A stretch of 64,000 nucleotides of DNA from assembly GCA_022829145.1 (NCBI GenBank), contig CM040745.1, forward strand, positions 21,792,906-21,856,905. The letters are read 5' to 3'. Origin of the DNA: Albula goreensis. Lineage: Eukaryota > Chordata > Actinopteri > Albuliformes > Albulidae. A program made the position numbers and the translations under genes. The notes beneath the pieces were generated by a model. That model was not told the origin of the DNA. It worked only from the letters and a program-made list of their open reading frames with translations, and made no database searches. Below, piece by piece: positions 48,040 through 57,777 of the stretch (position 1 is the first letter of the stretch; every line of letters starts with the position of its first letter).

Positions 48040-48770
48040 CTTGGTTTCAGTCTTTCTTGATCCACAGTTTAAACTTAAGAATCGCTGTACAGACAAAAGC
48101 TTGTATATAACAAATAAACACATCTGTACGCCTGCCTGCCATTGTTTTGGCCTTCTCTTCCAGCCTGATTCAGGGAGACTGCTGAGATACAACCCAGTAT
48201 GTAGTGTGGAGTTAAAAACAGGAGTCTTTCCTGTTCATGTTCATGTGACTGAGCCACAGGCCACTAAGCCCCACACACTTGATCTGTCCGGCTTCATTTG
48301 TACGAGTCCAGCTACTTCAGCATAACGATTGCAAGCCTGCATTTAATAGGCTCTGGCCCCTCTGCAGTAACAGTCTTCCCTTTGTAGTTCCAGGGAAGGA
48401 GAGATAATCCCCAGAATGTGGCCTTCTCTGTGCTGTATCAATGCCAGGCATCAGGAGTTCTGCTTTGAAGGCCCTTTTCCCCACTCAGATCAGAGCCTGG
48501 AACCTGTCCACTCTGTGCGTGGCTGGCACGGACAGCACATTGGGTACAACAGAATCTGAAGGGGCAGTCGGGCTTTTTAAAATATAATCTCTGAATAGAT
48601 TCACTGATGGGGAAATCCAAATAAAAAAGTAGACCTCCATGTAATGGGTGTTTTGTATGCATTGGGTGTTACTTTTCCCTGAATCTTTCCCAGCCTTGCC
48701 CAGGTTAAAAGTCAAGGTCTGGCAGATTTTTGGTATCCTGTTTGGATACACTGCGTCATGTTCATCACAG
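48040..48770. promoter_or_regulatory. Extended GC-balanced block, candidate regulatory DNA
   Basis: About 730 bp of above-average complexity and GC. Frames on both strands (plus 48041-48325, minus 48438-48751) are short, mutually overlapping and unrecognised. CACGGACAGCAC (48527-48538) matches the right half of the REST/NRSF element, but the left half is absent. Confidence 0.2.
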
Positions 48771-49543
48771 GATGGGCAGACTGGTCATGTTAAAGCACAC
48801 CCCTTGTATGGCTTCCAATGCTAATGGATATTGCTTCTATCAAAACATATGATACAATTACAAAAGGTAATGTGATAAAAATTATATTTGTCTAAATCTT
48901 CTCTTGGTATATCTGTATCTATGTACAAAATGTAAAATATTATGCTGCGCATAGTAGAAAATTGAACTATAGTGGTGAATTACAGTATTACGAATGGACA
49001 GTTAGATTTGGCTTTAAAAAGAGGTTAAGCATAACATATTTTTATATATATAAAATGTAGGGAATATGATATATATTGATATTGACTGATAAAAAGACCA
49101 TTCTGTTGTCCACTTTAACATTTTGTTGGTTTCTGCACTTAGCACCTAAGGTTGCTTTAAAGGCCCCCTCTCGTCAAAATAATCATTTTTGAATGGCCCT
49201 CCAGCAGAATTCAACCCAGGTTACATATAATTCCCAAACAAGTAGTTCCTGTAATGGGCAGAGAAAAAAACTCTAATCCCTGGGGTCTAGGGGGCAATCC
49301 CCAACACCAAATATTGACTACATTTTCAAAACCTTTGCAAGACCAGAGAGCATTTTGGGATGATTTATGGAAGCACTACGTTTGAGTGTAGTTAAGGGAA
49401 TAGCCTTAAATGAGAATTTCCCTTTTGTGACACCTGAAGGTCTATAGTGCCCTTATCTCTGGTGTGTCTTTATGAATGTGGTTGAATGGTTTTCTGTTTG
49501 CCCTGTCCTCTGAACAAAACAAATCTTGTGCCAGTTCATTTAG
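48771..49543. other. Non-coding stretch, possible decayed repeat
   Basis: The text TTAAAGGCCCCCTCTCGTC near 49154 recalls the ends of common fish DNA-transposon repeats, but I cannot find a matching second end. No gene is seen. Confidence 0.4.
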
Positions 49544-49693
49544 GCCTCATCCTAACTTCCAAGGCACTCCATTCATTATAGGAAACAACCTAGAAAAAAT
49601 ACCTCTAGCACATGTACAAACCTTATCAACATGGAACATGTTCCCAATTGTTTCATGAAATGAATGAAAGGGAGTTAGAAGTTAGGATGAGGC
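49544..49693. repeat. 150 bp inverted repeat, unnamed MITE or foldback element
   Basis: The outermost 16 bases match perfectly: GCCTCATCCTAACTTC (49544-49559) against GAAGTTAGGATGAGGC (49678-49693). Inside, 49570-49588 is complementary to 49648-49666 at 16 of 19 positions, separated from the outer arm by a small asymmetric bulge. The loop holds a perfect 12 bp palindrome, GGAACATGTTCC (49633-49644). The fold would be a long hairpin. No terminal motif of a known superfamily is obvious. Confidence 0.85.
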
Positions 49694-50535
49694 AACTGGA
49701 AAATTGTTGCTTTTCCAGGCTAGGTTATTAAAATGAATTACTAAAGACACACTCTTGTATTGTGTCCATCATTCGGCATGCTACATGTCTTTCAAGCTAA
49801 GTCTCTAACATGTAAACACAAGTTTGCCTATTTATCTTTAAACATGGCCATCATATAAGTTGCATCATTGAATAATTATTTAATGTGACTACAAGAGGTA
49901 AAGTTCATAAACCAGCAAGAATCTGTTAAAAATGGTAAATTATCATGTTTTCTTACTCTTTTCAATGTAGACTGGAATTACAGATGTCCTAATTCAAATT
50001 CAGTTTACTCACTAATAATAAGACACTGCTTATTGCTGATTAGCTTTTTACATAGTAATTCAAAAGTCTCACGTGTGTGTGTTATTGTCAAGTCAAGGTT
50101 CAGGACAATTGTTGATTGAATTCAAGCTTCTGTTTTTGAATGTGATTTATGCTCCTGCCCTCTTTTTTTCCTGCTGAGCTCAATATGAGCATTTGGATCC
50201 CCAATCTTAATGAAGGTGTACAACACCTTCATTGTTATATGGTTCACAAAGTGATAGATTACTTGGTCACAATACAAACAATAAAACTGTTTTGTAATTA
50301 TGTTATGAATGTAGGGGAGTTAATTTTTCCGTTAGCAGTGATGTTCACAATGAATACCATGTATACTGTTTGCTTCCCAAAGGAACAGAATGTCCAACAG
50401 TAGACTAGACCCAAGTTAACCACACCTCTCACCACCCCTGCACCTCCATTACATGAAAAGACAATGGTTAAAAACAAACTTGGCTCAAAGCAGCAACCCT
50501 CATGCAATGACAATGTATTCTGCTAAATGGATTGG
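49694..50535. other. Non-coding stretch, no gene seen
   Basis: Apart from the small hairpin at 50209-50233, nothing recognisable. Confidence 0.6.
50209..50233. repeat. Perfect 11 bp hairpin with 3-base loop
   Basis: AATGAAGGTGT (50209-50219) and ACACCTTCATT (50223-50233) are exact reverse complements around ACA. There is no U-tract and no adjacent gene, so this is not a transcription terminator. Confidence 0.9.
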
Positions 50536-50539
50536 TAAT

Positions 50540-50900
50540 GCCAAAAAGAAAAAAAAATGCAAAAGAAAGCAGCCCCGCTAAGTCAGAGAAAGATAATTTA
50601 TTCCTCCACTTTGTTTCTGGGGCTTGGGTTCATGGGAAGCAACCGGAGCCAAAGTGGGATTGGCCCAGGGAAAAGGCTCCCCTCGGACCTCAGCTTGGCT
50701 GCAATGCTGGTCTGACTTCACATAGCGCACCTGAGTACACACATTTATATACAGCCCCTGCGCCAATGCCGGAATATTCTGCTCACTGCATATTGACATC
50801 ATTACAGCTGTTGTGAATTTAAAAGAATTAAACACGTCCAAAAGAATTGCAGAGGACTCTGAGCACTGTACACTCCCCCCTCTTTTCCTCCCCTCTTTTC
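50540..50900. promoter_or_regulatory. Candidate conserved non-coding element
   Basis: A balanced block with AGAAAGATAATTTATTCC, GGGAAGCAACCGGAGCC, GGGATTGGCCC and GCATATTGACATCATTACAG. Open frames on both strands (50532-50816 plus, 50578-50925 minus) have no recognisable domain. The call rests on composition and motif density. Confidence 0.22.
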
Positions 50901-52396
50901 TCTCAAAAGTCCAGATGATATACAATGACCTGGAGCAGAGAGCCTCGGTTTATTGGTGTCCAGCAGCTCAGGACCACCAAGACTGAGTCAGGGTCATCTT
51001 GCATCACTGTTAAGAGTGGACTGAAATAGCTGTCTGACAGTCTGAGGCTCCATCACGCCTGCCAGTGTTCATTAAAAATGGGGCCTTACTTTTGGCATAT
51101 GTACACATCCAGGCTGCAAGCAGGAAGAGCCATGCACACGCAAGCTTATGCAGTCCACAAGCATGGACTCGAGGTGACGGGGACCTGTGTGTGGAATGCA
51201 GTCGCACTCTACTTGGTAACACAGCATATAATACAGAGAATATAACGTAAAATAATAGTAAAAAATAATGTAAAAATTTCTTTCTCAAAATTAAAATGCT
51301 CTCTAATACTAAAATAAGTAGTGACAATAATTTTATCCAAGGATTTTTTGGAAGCAAACGTGCACAGTTTATGTAATCTTGCACTGATCTTAGATGTTTG
51401 TGATCTAATATGAAGAGATACATAATAACTTTTCAACATTTAATAGATGGTTAACTTTGTTTTATTTGTTACATTAGCTGTTTCAATGTGACCATTACAT
51501 TGTTGTGACCATTTTGTTTTTCTGCTGTACTGAAAACCAAAACATAATGCCAATATTGAGGTAAAAGGAATATCCTGGCAAAAGGAAATGAGAAACTAAA
51601 GGTCATTTACTAAGAAAAGCACTGGATCAAAGACTATGAAGCAAGAGGGGATCCTTTAAGAGAGAGAGCAACAGTGGACTGACAAGCAGGCAGATTATAG
51701 TGCTGATGCATGGCCATATGTTGGTTATGGCTAATTTCACAGAATTGCATATTGAGATTGGGTCTTACAATAGCAGCTCTATCTTGCAGTCTTGATGACC
51801 CCTTTGTAAATATGTGGGCATCTATTATATTAATATCATCTGCCTTATTTTCATATTACCATTATTGTCTTTGTGTGAGTTAGCCATGGAATTCAAATTT
51901 TCTTTTTTCATTAAACCATCACTTCTGTCAAAACACAAATATATTGTAAATATAATACACAATGCTTCTGTTTACAAACTCATCAATATGCATGAACAAA
52001 CAAAACATATCGTTTGAGACACACACACACACAGGAATTATATATTTATTAATATAATTAGCTTGAATGTAGTGCAATCTGCTTTTAAATACATCTTTCA
52101 GCTTCCCTTATTTCTTATTTTAACTTAGGCTTGCATATTACTGCATTCAATCTGATTTTCTTCTAAGCTTTCCAGCTTTAATTTGTCAAATAACTTTTAT
52201 TTATCATGTACTCGTGGAATTTAATTTACTGTATATGCACAATAATCATTTTAAATATGCTCCATATTTCTTTCACCTTTTACCTGATGACAGGCACAAT
52301 GGAAACATTTGACTTGCTTTTCATTATCGGCATCATAGATTCTTTTTAAAAAATCAGTATTAGTAGTAGTAATTTAACTGTACACTCAGTTCCAGG
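50901..52396. other. Non-coding stretch, no gene seen
   Basis: Very AT-rich after about 51200. A short (CA)7 run is at about 52019-52033. Confidence 0.6.
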
Positions 52397-52540
52397 TAGG
52401 GCTGCTCCCCTGAAAGTTGACAAGTCAAATTATCTGTTGGAGACCTGTCAGTCAACTGAGATTCTTCAAGTTGAGCAGTGTTTTTATTATTATTATTTTA
52501 TTTTATTTTTTTTTTTTACAATACCAGGCACGTTTGCTAA
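52397..52540 (+). mobile_element. Possible hAT-like repeat end
   Basis: TAGGGCTGCTCC (52397-52408), followed by several GTTGACAAGTC/AGTCAACTGAG/AAGTTGAGCAG words, resembles hAT-type fish repeats that begin TAGGGCTG and contain GTCGACTA-like text. The matching far end was not found. A T-rich low-complexity run follows at about 52481-52521. Confidence 0.3.
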
Positions 52541-52624
52541 AAAAAAATTCAGTTGACAACATCTGCAGGTGGTTAACTGATCAGAGAAGCTGAAACCTGA
52601 GGTGGAGTGGTTGGTAAACTAGGC

Positions 52625-52720
52625 CAGCGTTACTCAAACTATGGGTCACGGACCGGCGCTGGTCCACGGCGAGGAAGCTGCCAGTCCACAGCACACTGCT
52701 GTTCGTTTGTTAGATCAACT
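52625..52720 (+). mobile_element. hAT-like transposon end
   Basis: CAGCGTTACTCAAACTATGG followed by GGTCACGGACCGGCGCTGGT and CCACGG matches the pattern of hAT elements whose ends read CAG.G.T.CTCAAACT..GG, then a GGACCGGC.C.GGTCC palindrome. The repeat may extend to about 52930. The opposite end and the 8 bp target duplication were not found, so this is a truncated copy. Confidence 0.6.
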
Positions 52721-52930
52721 ATGAAATCCAAACTGTCTCTGGCGCTTTTCTGTTATCAGGTTGCCGCCCCCTTGACTGAACTGCTTGTGTTGTTTATAAG
52801 ATTGTAGTATCTTGCTCGTAGAATGTTCCCCGCACCAACACCGTGCACCCTCTCTCACTCTCACTCTAACTTACTCACTCAATCACATCTTGTCTGCTAG
52901 CTAGCTAGTTTGAGCTGTCCTTTGTCCTTG

Positions 52931-54685
52931 TCTAAAATAGGCTATAAAATGCTCAAAAATATATTCCTATTACTCTGTTGCATTTGAATATGTAACTGTG
53001 GTCAAAATCATCACTGAAACTCATGCCAATGGATTTTCTGATTGTCAGATAGTCTATATGAAAAAAGGAACAAATAGTCGAATCTTTGTGTTGAACAGCC
53101 AAATCTGATTGGACTGACAAAATTCTGAGTCGGGTATAGCACTAGTTCCAGGTCTCCTCCACACCCTTTGCTCTTGTGAACGATACTCAGAAGTGGAAGA
53201 AGAGTGATTGATGGAGAGTGGGAGTGGATGTTGTGACACAGGACTCAAGAGCATGTCCCCCTAAGCCTCACAAGCCACGCCCCTTCCCTGGATGAAACAT
53301 ACCAACGTTTATGTAAAATTGAGGGGGGGGGGGGAGGGCAGTGCTTAGGCAACAGGGGAAGGATTCATTAGAATGTGGCCTCTTTTCTCTCATCAGCCTT
53401 TATACTTGGGGTGCCAAATTTGTGATGTGTATAAGTATTTTTGTGCTTGTCTACATAAAAATGCTACAATAAGCTTTTAAGAATATAGTTTTGGTATGTT
53501 CAATCTGAAGAGATGGAATGTTACCAAATTTACCATCAAACAACCAATATGGTGACATTTGCACATATTATATTTAACATTTAACATTGTTGTAGCCAGT
53601 GTTTAGTCTTATATTGAAATATGTCTTCTCAGCATGGCAAGTGACCTTGCTCAGGTATATTATTATTTCCCCCTCAGACCCACAATAATGAGATTCAATG
53701 TAATGGACCATTATAATTCTACCAGCACTATGAAATATGATGCAGAATTTTTATTTTTTTTTTACTGTTTTTCCATTTACATCTCGAAATGGTTCAGTTC
53801 CCCATCACACTCATGAAGATGAGGAAAAACACAATCCCTGATGAACTATATGCTTACAAAGCAATGTTTGCTGGGAACATGCATCATTGTAGCACAGCAA
53901 TGCTGAATCATCGAAAGAGACTGAATTTGACCTTGCCCATCTAAGATAATCACAAATAGACAGATTTGCAAGTAGCAGGACTATAAAGGGCATTCAATGT
54001 GTCTTGGTGTTACAGTACGAAGCTATATTATCTGTCTACCAATAAAATCATAGATAGAAAATGTATATTTGCCAGTATTAAATATATAACATGTCATAGT
54101 GATTAATGAAATGATTACAATTTTCAAACAACAGACTAAAAAGTCTGAAAATTAATTATAATACTATCCCTCAGTATTTTTATGTTCAACCATCCTGGAC
54201 AGATCTCCCCTCCATTGCCTTGGGGATTTTCAGTGGGATTCCATGAAATGGAATATGAAAGAGAACTATAAAATCACTTCAAAATGAGGAATGTGAGGTG
54301 GTATTACAATTTCATAATTACACAGACAGACAAGATAATCCTCTACATCGTAAAATAATCAGGTCAAAATCAGACAAAGTGGTTTCCCACTTAAATGAAG
54401 GAACGTCAGAATACAGTTACAAGTGGTTTCTATTCTTTTTTCTGATGAGCTGTGTTTAATTACTATTAAAGAGTGAAAATTTCTGAAGAACAAATAAAGA
54501 AAAATGCTATTGCTATTGTACTGATTCCTCTCCACAGGTTTGGTATTCTTCCAGGCATAAACTACAGTTCTATATTTTTGCAATTGTTGAATCCAGGTCA
54601 TGCAGCCAGTGTCATTGTGAATAAAATATTTATGTTGCAGGTGTATAAACAATATTTAAGAACTGTGAATGCAGTCCACACTTAA
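52931..54685. other. Non-coding stretch, no gene seen
   Basis: No gene recognised. The G12 run at 53323 is listed separately. Confidence 0.6.
53323..53338 (+). repeat. G12 homopolymer followed by AGGG
   Basis: Twelve consecutive G, then A, then GGG. It can form a quadruplex and is prone to length errors. Confidence 0.95.
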
Positions 54686-54689
54686 ATGA

Positions 54690-54870
54690 AAGATAGCATT
54701 GTTTCCTGGTTTTCTGGTTGTCATAGAAACAGTTAAGCAGCCCCCAAAGCCATGCTGGCAAAGCCACCCCTCCCACCTCCCAGCCTGCAGGGTATCTGAT
54801 AATTTGCATTGTCCCTATGATAACATTTTTGGTTTTGCCATTACTTTTCAAAAATATTTTCAGTATGTCA
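54690..54870. promoter_or_regulatory. Candidate element with RFX X-box-like site
   Basis: GTTGTCATAGAAAC (54717-54730) resembles the imperfect palindrome bound by RFX factors (GTTGCCATGG.AAC type). It is followed by a C-rich block and by GATAATTTGCATTGTCCC (POU/SOX-like). The block stands out from AT-rich flanks and has no coding frame. Confidence 0.28.
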
Positions 54871-55007
54871 CACATTGTTATTTGCAAAAATAGACTCAAC
54901 TTAAGCAGGGCAAACCTTGGACACCAAGTTTTCATGCATGATAAAATAAATTAATTTTGGCACTCATATGACTTAGACATCTTTGTCATGTCAAAGCTAA
55001 AGCAGAC

Positions 55008-55095
55008 AAGTCTCTGAAGCTAGGTAGGATACTAAGTACTCAATAGGAGACCTGCTGGGAAAACTAAGCAGTATTGGTGGGTCATTTGGGTGCCA
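55008..55095 (+). mobile_element. 5S rRNA-derived SINE head fragment
   Basis: The text GTCTCTGAAGCTAGGTAGGA, AGTACTCAATAGGAGACCTG and CTGGGAAAACTAAGCA follows the internal promoter half of 5S rRNA (GAAGCTAAGCAGG, AGTAC.TGGATGGGAGACC, CTGGGAA). AAACTAAG directly after it is the junction found in the fish 5S-derived SINE rather than the end of a real 5S gene. The first half of 5S is missing, and the SINE body does not clearly continue past about 55095, so it is a fragment. It is not a functional 5S gene. Confidence 0.7.
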
Positions 55096-55326
55096 AAAAG
55101 AATAGGCATGTCCCAGTGCAGTGACAACACACAAATAGAGCAGTGATATTAGCATATTGATGACTTAATTTGAGATACATGTATATTAATATCCCACACA
55201 AAGTTTGAACACATTTCAGACTTTTTAATTGATTTCCTTTGCAGTGTCTGCCCATATCATTACCCATACAATTGTCCTGCAAGCCAGCAGACAGAGTGTC
55301 AGCATGGGTATTTCTTGCTTTTGCTA
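55096..55326. other. Short spacer, nothing recognised
   Basis: No gene or repeat recognised between the 5S-like fragment and the MITE. Confidence 0.5.
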
Positions 55327-55570
55327 CACTCATAGAAAAAAAAAATGTTTCTAAACGGTTCTTCACTTGTCCTGCTGGGGGAACCCTTAAAGGTTCTTCT
55401 TTGATACGTATTTTACACACAGGTTCTCTGTAGAACCTTATTCTGAGGGTTATATAAAGAGCCCCTTAATGATATCAGTATCGAAGATGAACCTTTAAGG
55501 GTTCCCCCAGCAGGACAAATGAAAAACCTTTAAAGGTGCTGGAAAACATTTTTTTTTTTTTCGAAGAGTA
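55327..55570. mobile_element. 244 bp palindromic MITE, CACTA/EnSpm-like
   Basis: The element starts CACTCATAG and ends CGAAGAGTA. Its internal arms (about 55365-55407 and 55478-55520) are reverse complements over 43 bases with three mismatches. They contain GGTTC/GAACC words and CTGCTGGGGGAACCC against GGGTTCCCCCAGCAG. CACTC..GAGTG-type ends plus repeated GGTTCTT/AAGAACC words are typical of fish CACTA/EnSpm non-autonomous elements. A/T homopolymers lie just inside both ends. It has no coding capacity. Confidence 0.8.
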
Positions 55571-56000
55571 TATCAAGCTACAAAGAAGCCAGAGTGAAAC
55601 ACAAATGTATTACCTATGTTTGTTCTATTTTACATAATATTATTTTATTTCAATTTCTTTCAATGTCTTTGCTGACTAAAAAGATGTGTCTTCATTGAAA
55701 ACATCTAATGAGCATATCTGATACTGTTTCAAAACTTTTCTCTGCAGACAAAGGCCATGTGCGAAAACTAGTTTTGCCAAAAATTCCACAAGCTAGAAAG
55801 TTTCTGCTGTTTGGTCTGATTTTAGTTTTTGCCTGCCAGTGGCTCAGATTCAGACTCAGGCTTGTATTGCTGAGATTTCTCAGGATTAATTGTACTTACT
55901 TTTACAATTTTTACTATCTCTATTTATGAAAATTATAGTAATAAATTAGTAATTAGTAAATAGTAATTATAATAACAAATAAAGTAGATGCAGACCAGTG
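55571..56000. other. Non-coding stretch, no gene seen
   Basis: AT-rich, with TAGTAATTAGTAAATAGTAA-type low complexity at 55937-55975. Confidence 0.6.
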
Positions 56001-56730
56001 GAGGAAGAATTGCTGAACCTTAATTCTGACACGTAGGGTGCAATCTTGCCCACTGTCACTAAATTACATTCATCTACCAATGACACGGGTTGACACATAG
56101 CCTACACACAACAAAGTAAATGTCTATTTTGAAACTGTAAAAATAACACATCACTAATATTACAATAATAGTCCAAATAAAAAACTAGCACAGATAACAT
56201 TTAAAGCATTACAAGACCCTGAAGCACTGAACTGAAAAGACATTTCCTGCCTTAATGCCACAACCTTTCCTGTTTCCTCCATTTTCAAACGTTATCAACC
56301 TAAAGTAGACCATTAAAAGCACAAAGGATGGTTTTATTGAACATATGGTCTTGCAGATAATATGCTTTTTTTAATTACATAAGTCCTTAAGGTGGCTAAG
56401 AGAGTGTCAGAATCCATCCCATCGATCTCAATTTTAAGTATTAATGACAACATTACATTTTTTGCATTGCATCTTGGGAGTTGTTGGTTTCTGACTATAC
56501 ATTTACGAAACATGCATTTTGAATCAATTACATGATGTTTGAGCAGCGTTACCACATTAAACAGTGAGTCATAGTTCACATGGTCCATAAACTTTACCAA
56601 AGGTTGCAGTGCTTGGCTTCATTCCAGCCAGCATTGTTAAGTCAGACAATATGATTCAGTCTTGAATGTTGGAAGTGTGACCTGAGCTGCTTATGCCAAA
56701 ACTCTGGCTCTTTGTGAGAGATGCCAAACC
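56000..56730 (+). repeat. Old duplicated segment, copy B (pair with 23820-24480)
   Basis: The core 56143-56345 aligns with 24056-24260 in the same orientation, sharing AATAACACATCACTAATATT exactly and many shorter blocks. Patchy similarity appears to continue to about 56730 (GCTGCTTATG, AACTCT, GAGA) and weakly upstream (ACCTTAAT near 56017). This copy has extra sequence in the middle relative to copy A. No protein frame is shared. Confidence 0.65.
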
Positions 56731-57756
56731 ACTGAAGTTGGATGAAAGGTGTAGAGTACACAACCCCGCTGAAAGGAAAAAAAGCTCTTCCTGGGGTCAG
56801 CATTCAGGCCATAGGATTAAAGTTCCCAGGATTGGTTGCAGAAAATGTGATACCTTTTTTATGAATTGCTTATGGGTCTTTTTCCCCTTTTCTGTTTGAA
56901 CAAAGTTGTTGTTATAGTAAAATAAGCAGTGCAGGAATGTATTAAGTCTTGTTTTATAAAACTCTCAGAGAGAAATTAATTATCAACTTCTATACAAATA
57001 GAAGACTGACAGGTGTTTACTACTTTGAAGTTCAGTGAATAATTAATCAATGTTTAGAGTTGAGAATAATATGTTTATTTTGATTATAAGGTATGTAAAC
57101 TAAACTAGAACATATTTTGTAAGTAATGCATATTAGATTAGTATTCCAATATAAATTATTTAGACATGTTACACATTTTATCATATACTTTTGTAAGGAA
57201 ATTGAAAATATTAATCTCACATCACAACAAAGTTAGACAACTGTTTAGGACAGTATCAAAACACTAATAGTAGCACAATTTATTATTTCACTGCTTTTTG
57301 CCAGCCTTTATTAATAAAATAATATACATATCTGAAAAATGTGGAATATTTAGAAGGCTAATCCAAAAAGAAGAATTTATACACATTTGCTTGCTTGTGT
57401 CATGTTTGTCATGGTGATGTGAATCACAAAATAGCCAATCAGGGGAATCTCACACTGTACAGGAGGCTATTCAGGGAAAGTGGCTGTCCATGAAAAAATC
57501 CTTCAACTGCGGATTCAGTAAACTCACAGTCAGTGACTGGATGGACATTTGAATATCGCAGATTTGTTACAGGTGTTACAATGATCAGGTGATATATTGC
57601 AAAGCAGTACTCAGAGAATATGTGCATTCTTTGTGTCATGTTGAGTGCCAAATAACATATCAAACACCACAGATGTTAAACTTATCTCACAGAGGACACT
57701 TCACAAGACTTATGACAAGCCCTTATAAGTAACTTGTCTGGATATTTTCTGTCACT
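56731..57756. other. Non-coding stretch, no gene seen
   Basis: Nothing recognisable. A slightly more complex patch lies at about 56740-56860. Confidence 0.55.
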
Positions 57757-57777
57757 TACAGTGGCCTCCAGATTTAT
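57757..57777 (+). mobile_element. Tc1-like terminal-repeat remnant
   Basis: TACAGTGGCCTCCAGATTTA matches the beginning of a common fish Tc1-like repeat (TA target, then CAGTG.CCTCCAGA.TTAT). The following sequence diverges, and I found no opposite end, so the remnant may be short. Confidence 0.45.

Noticed and set aside
48527..48538. REST/NRSF binding element
   Set aside because: Only the right half matches; the left half has about one of eight bases right.
51010..51423. 137-codon minus-strand frame
   Set aside because: Leu/Phe/Ile-rich translation of AT-rich DNA; not a recognisable membrane protein family, and it overlaps frames on both strands.
55008..55095. 5S rRNA gene
   Set aside because: Only the internal promoter half is similar, with many changes, and the downstream text follows the SINE junction rather than the 5S 3' end.
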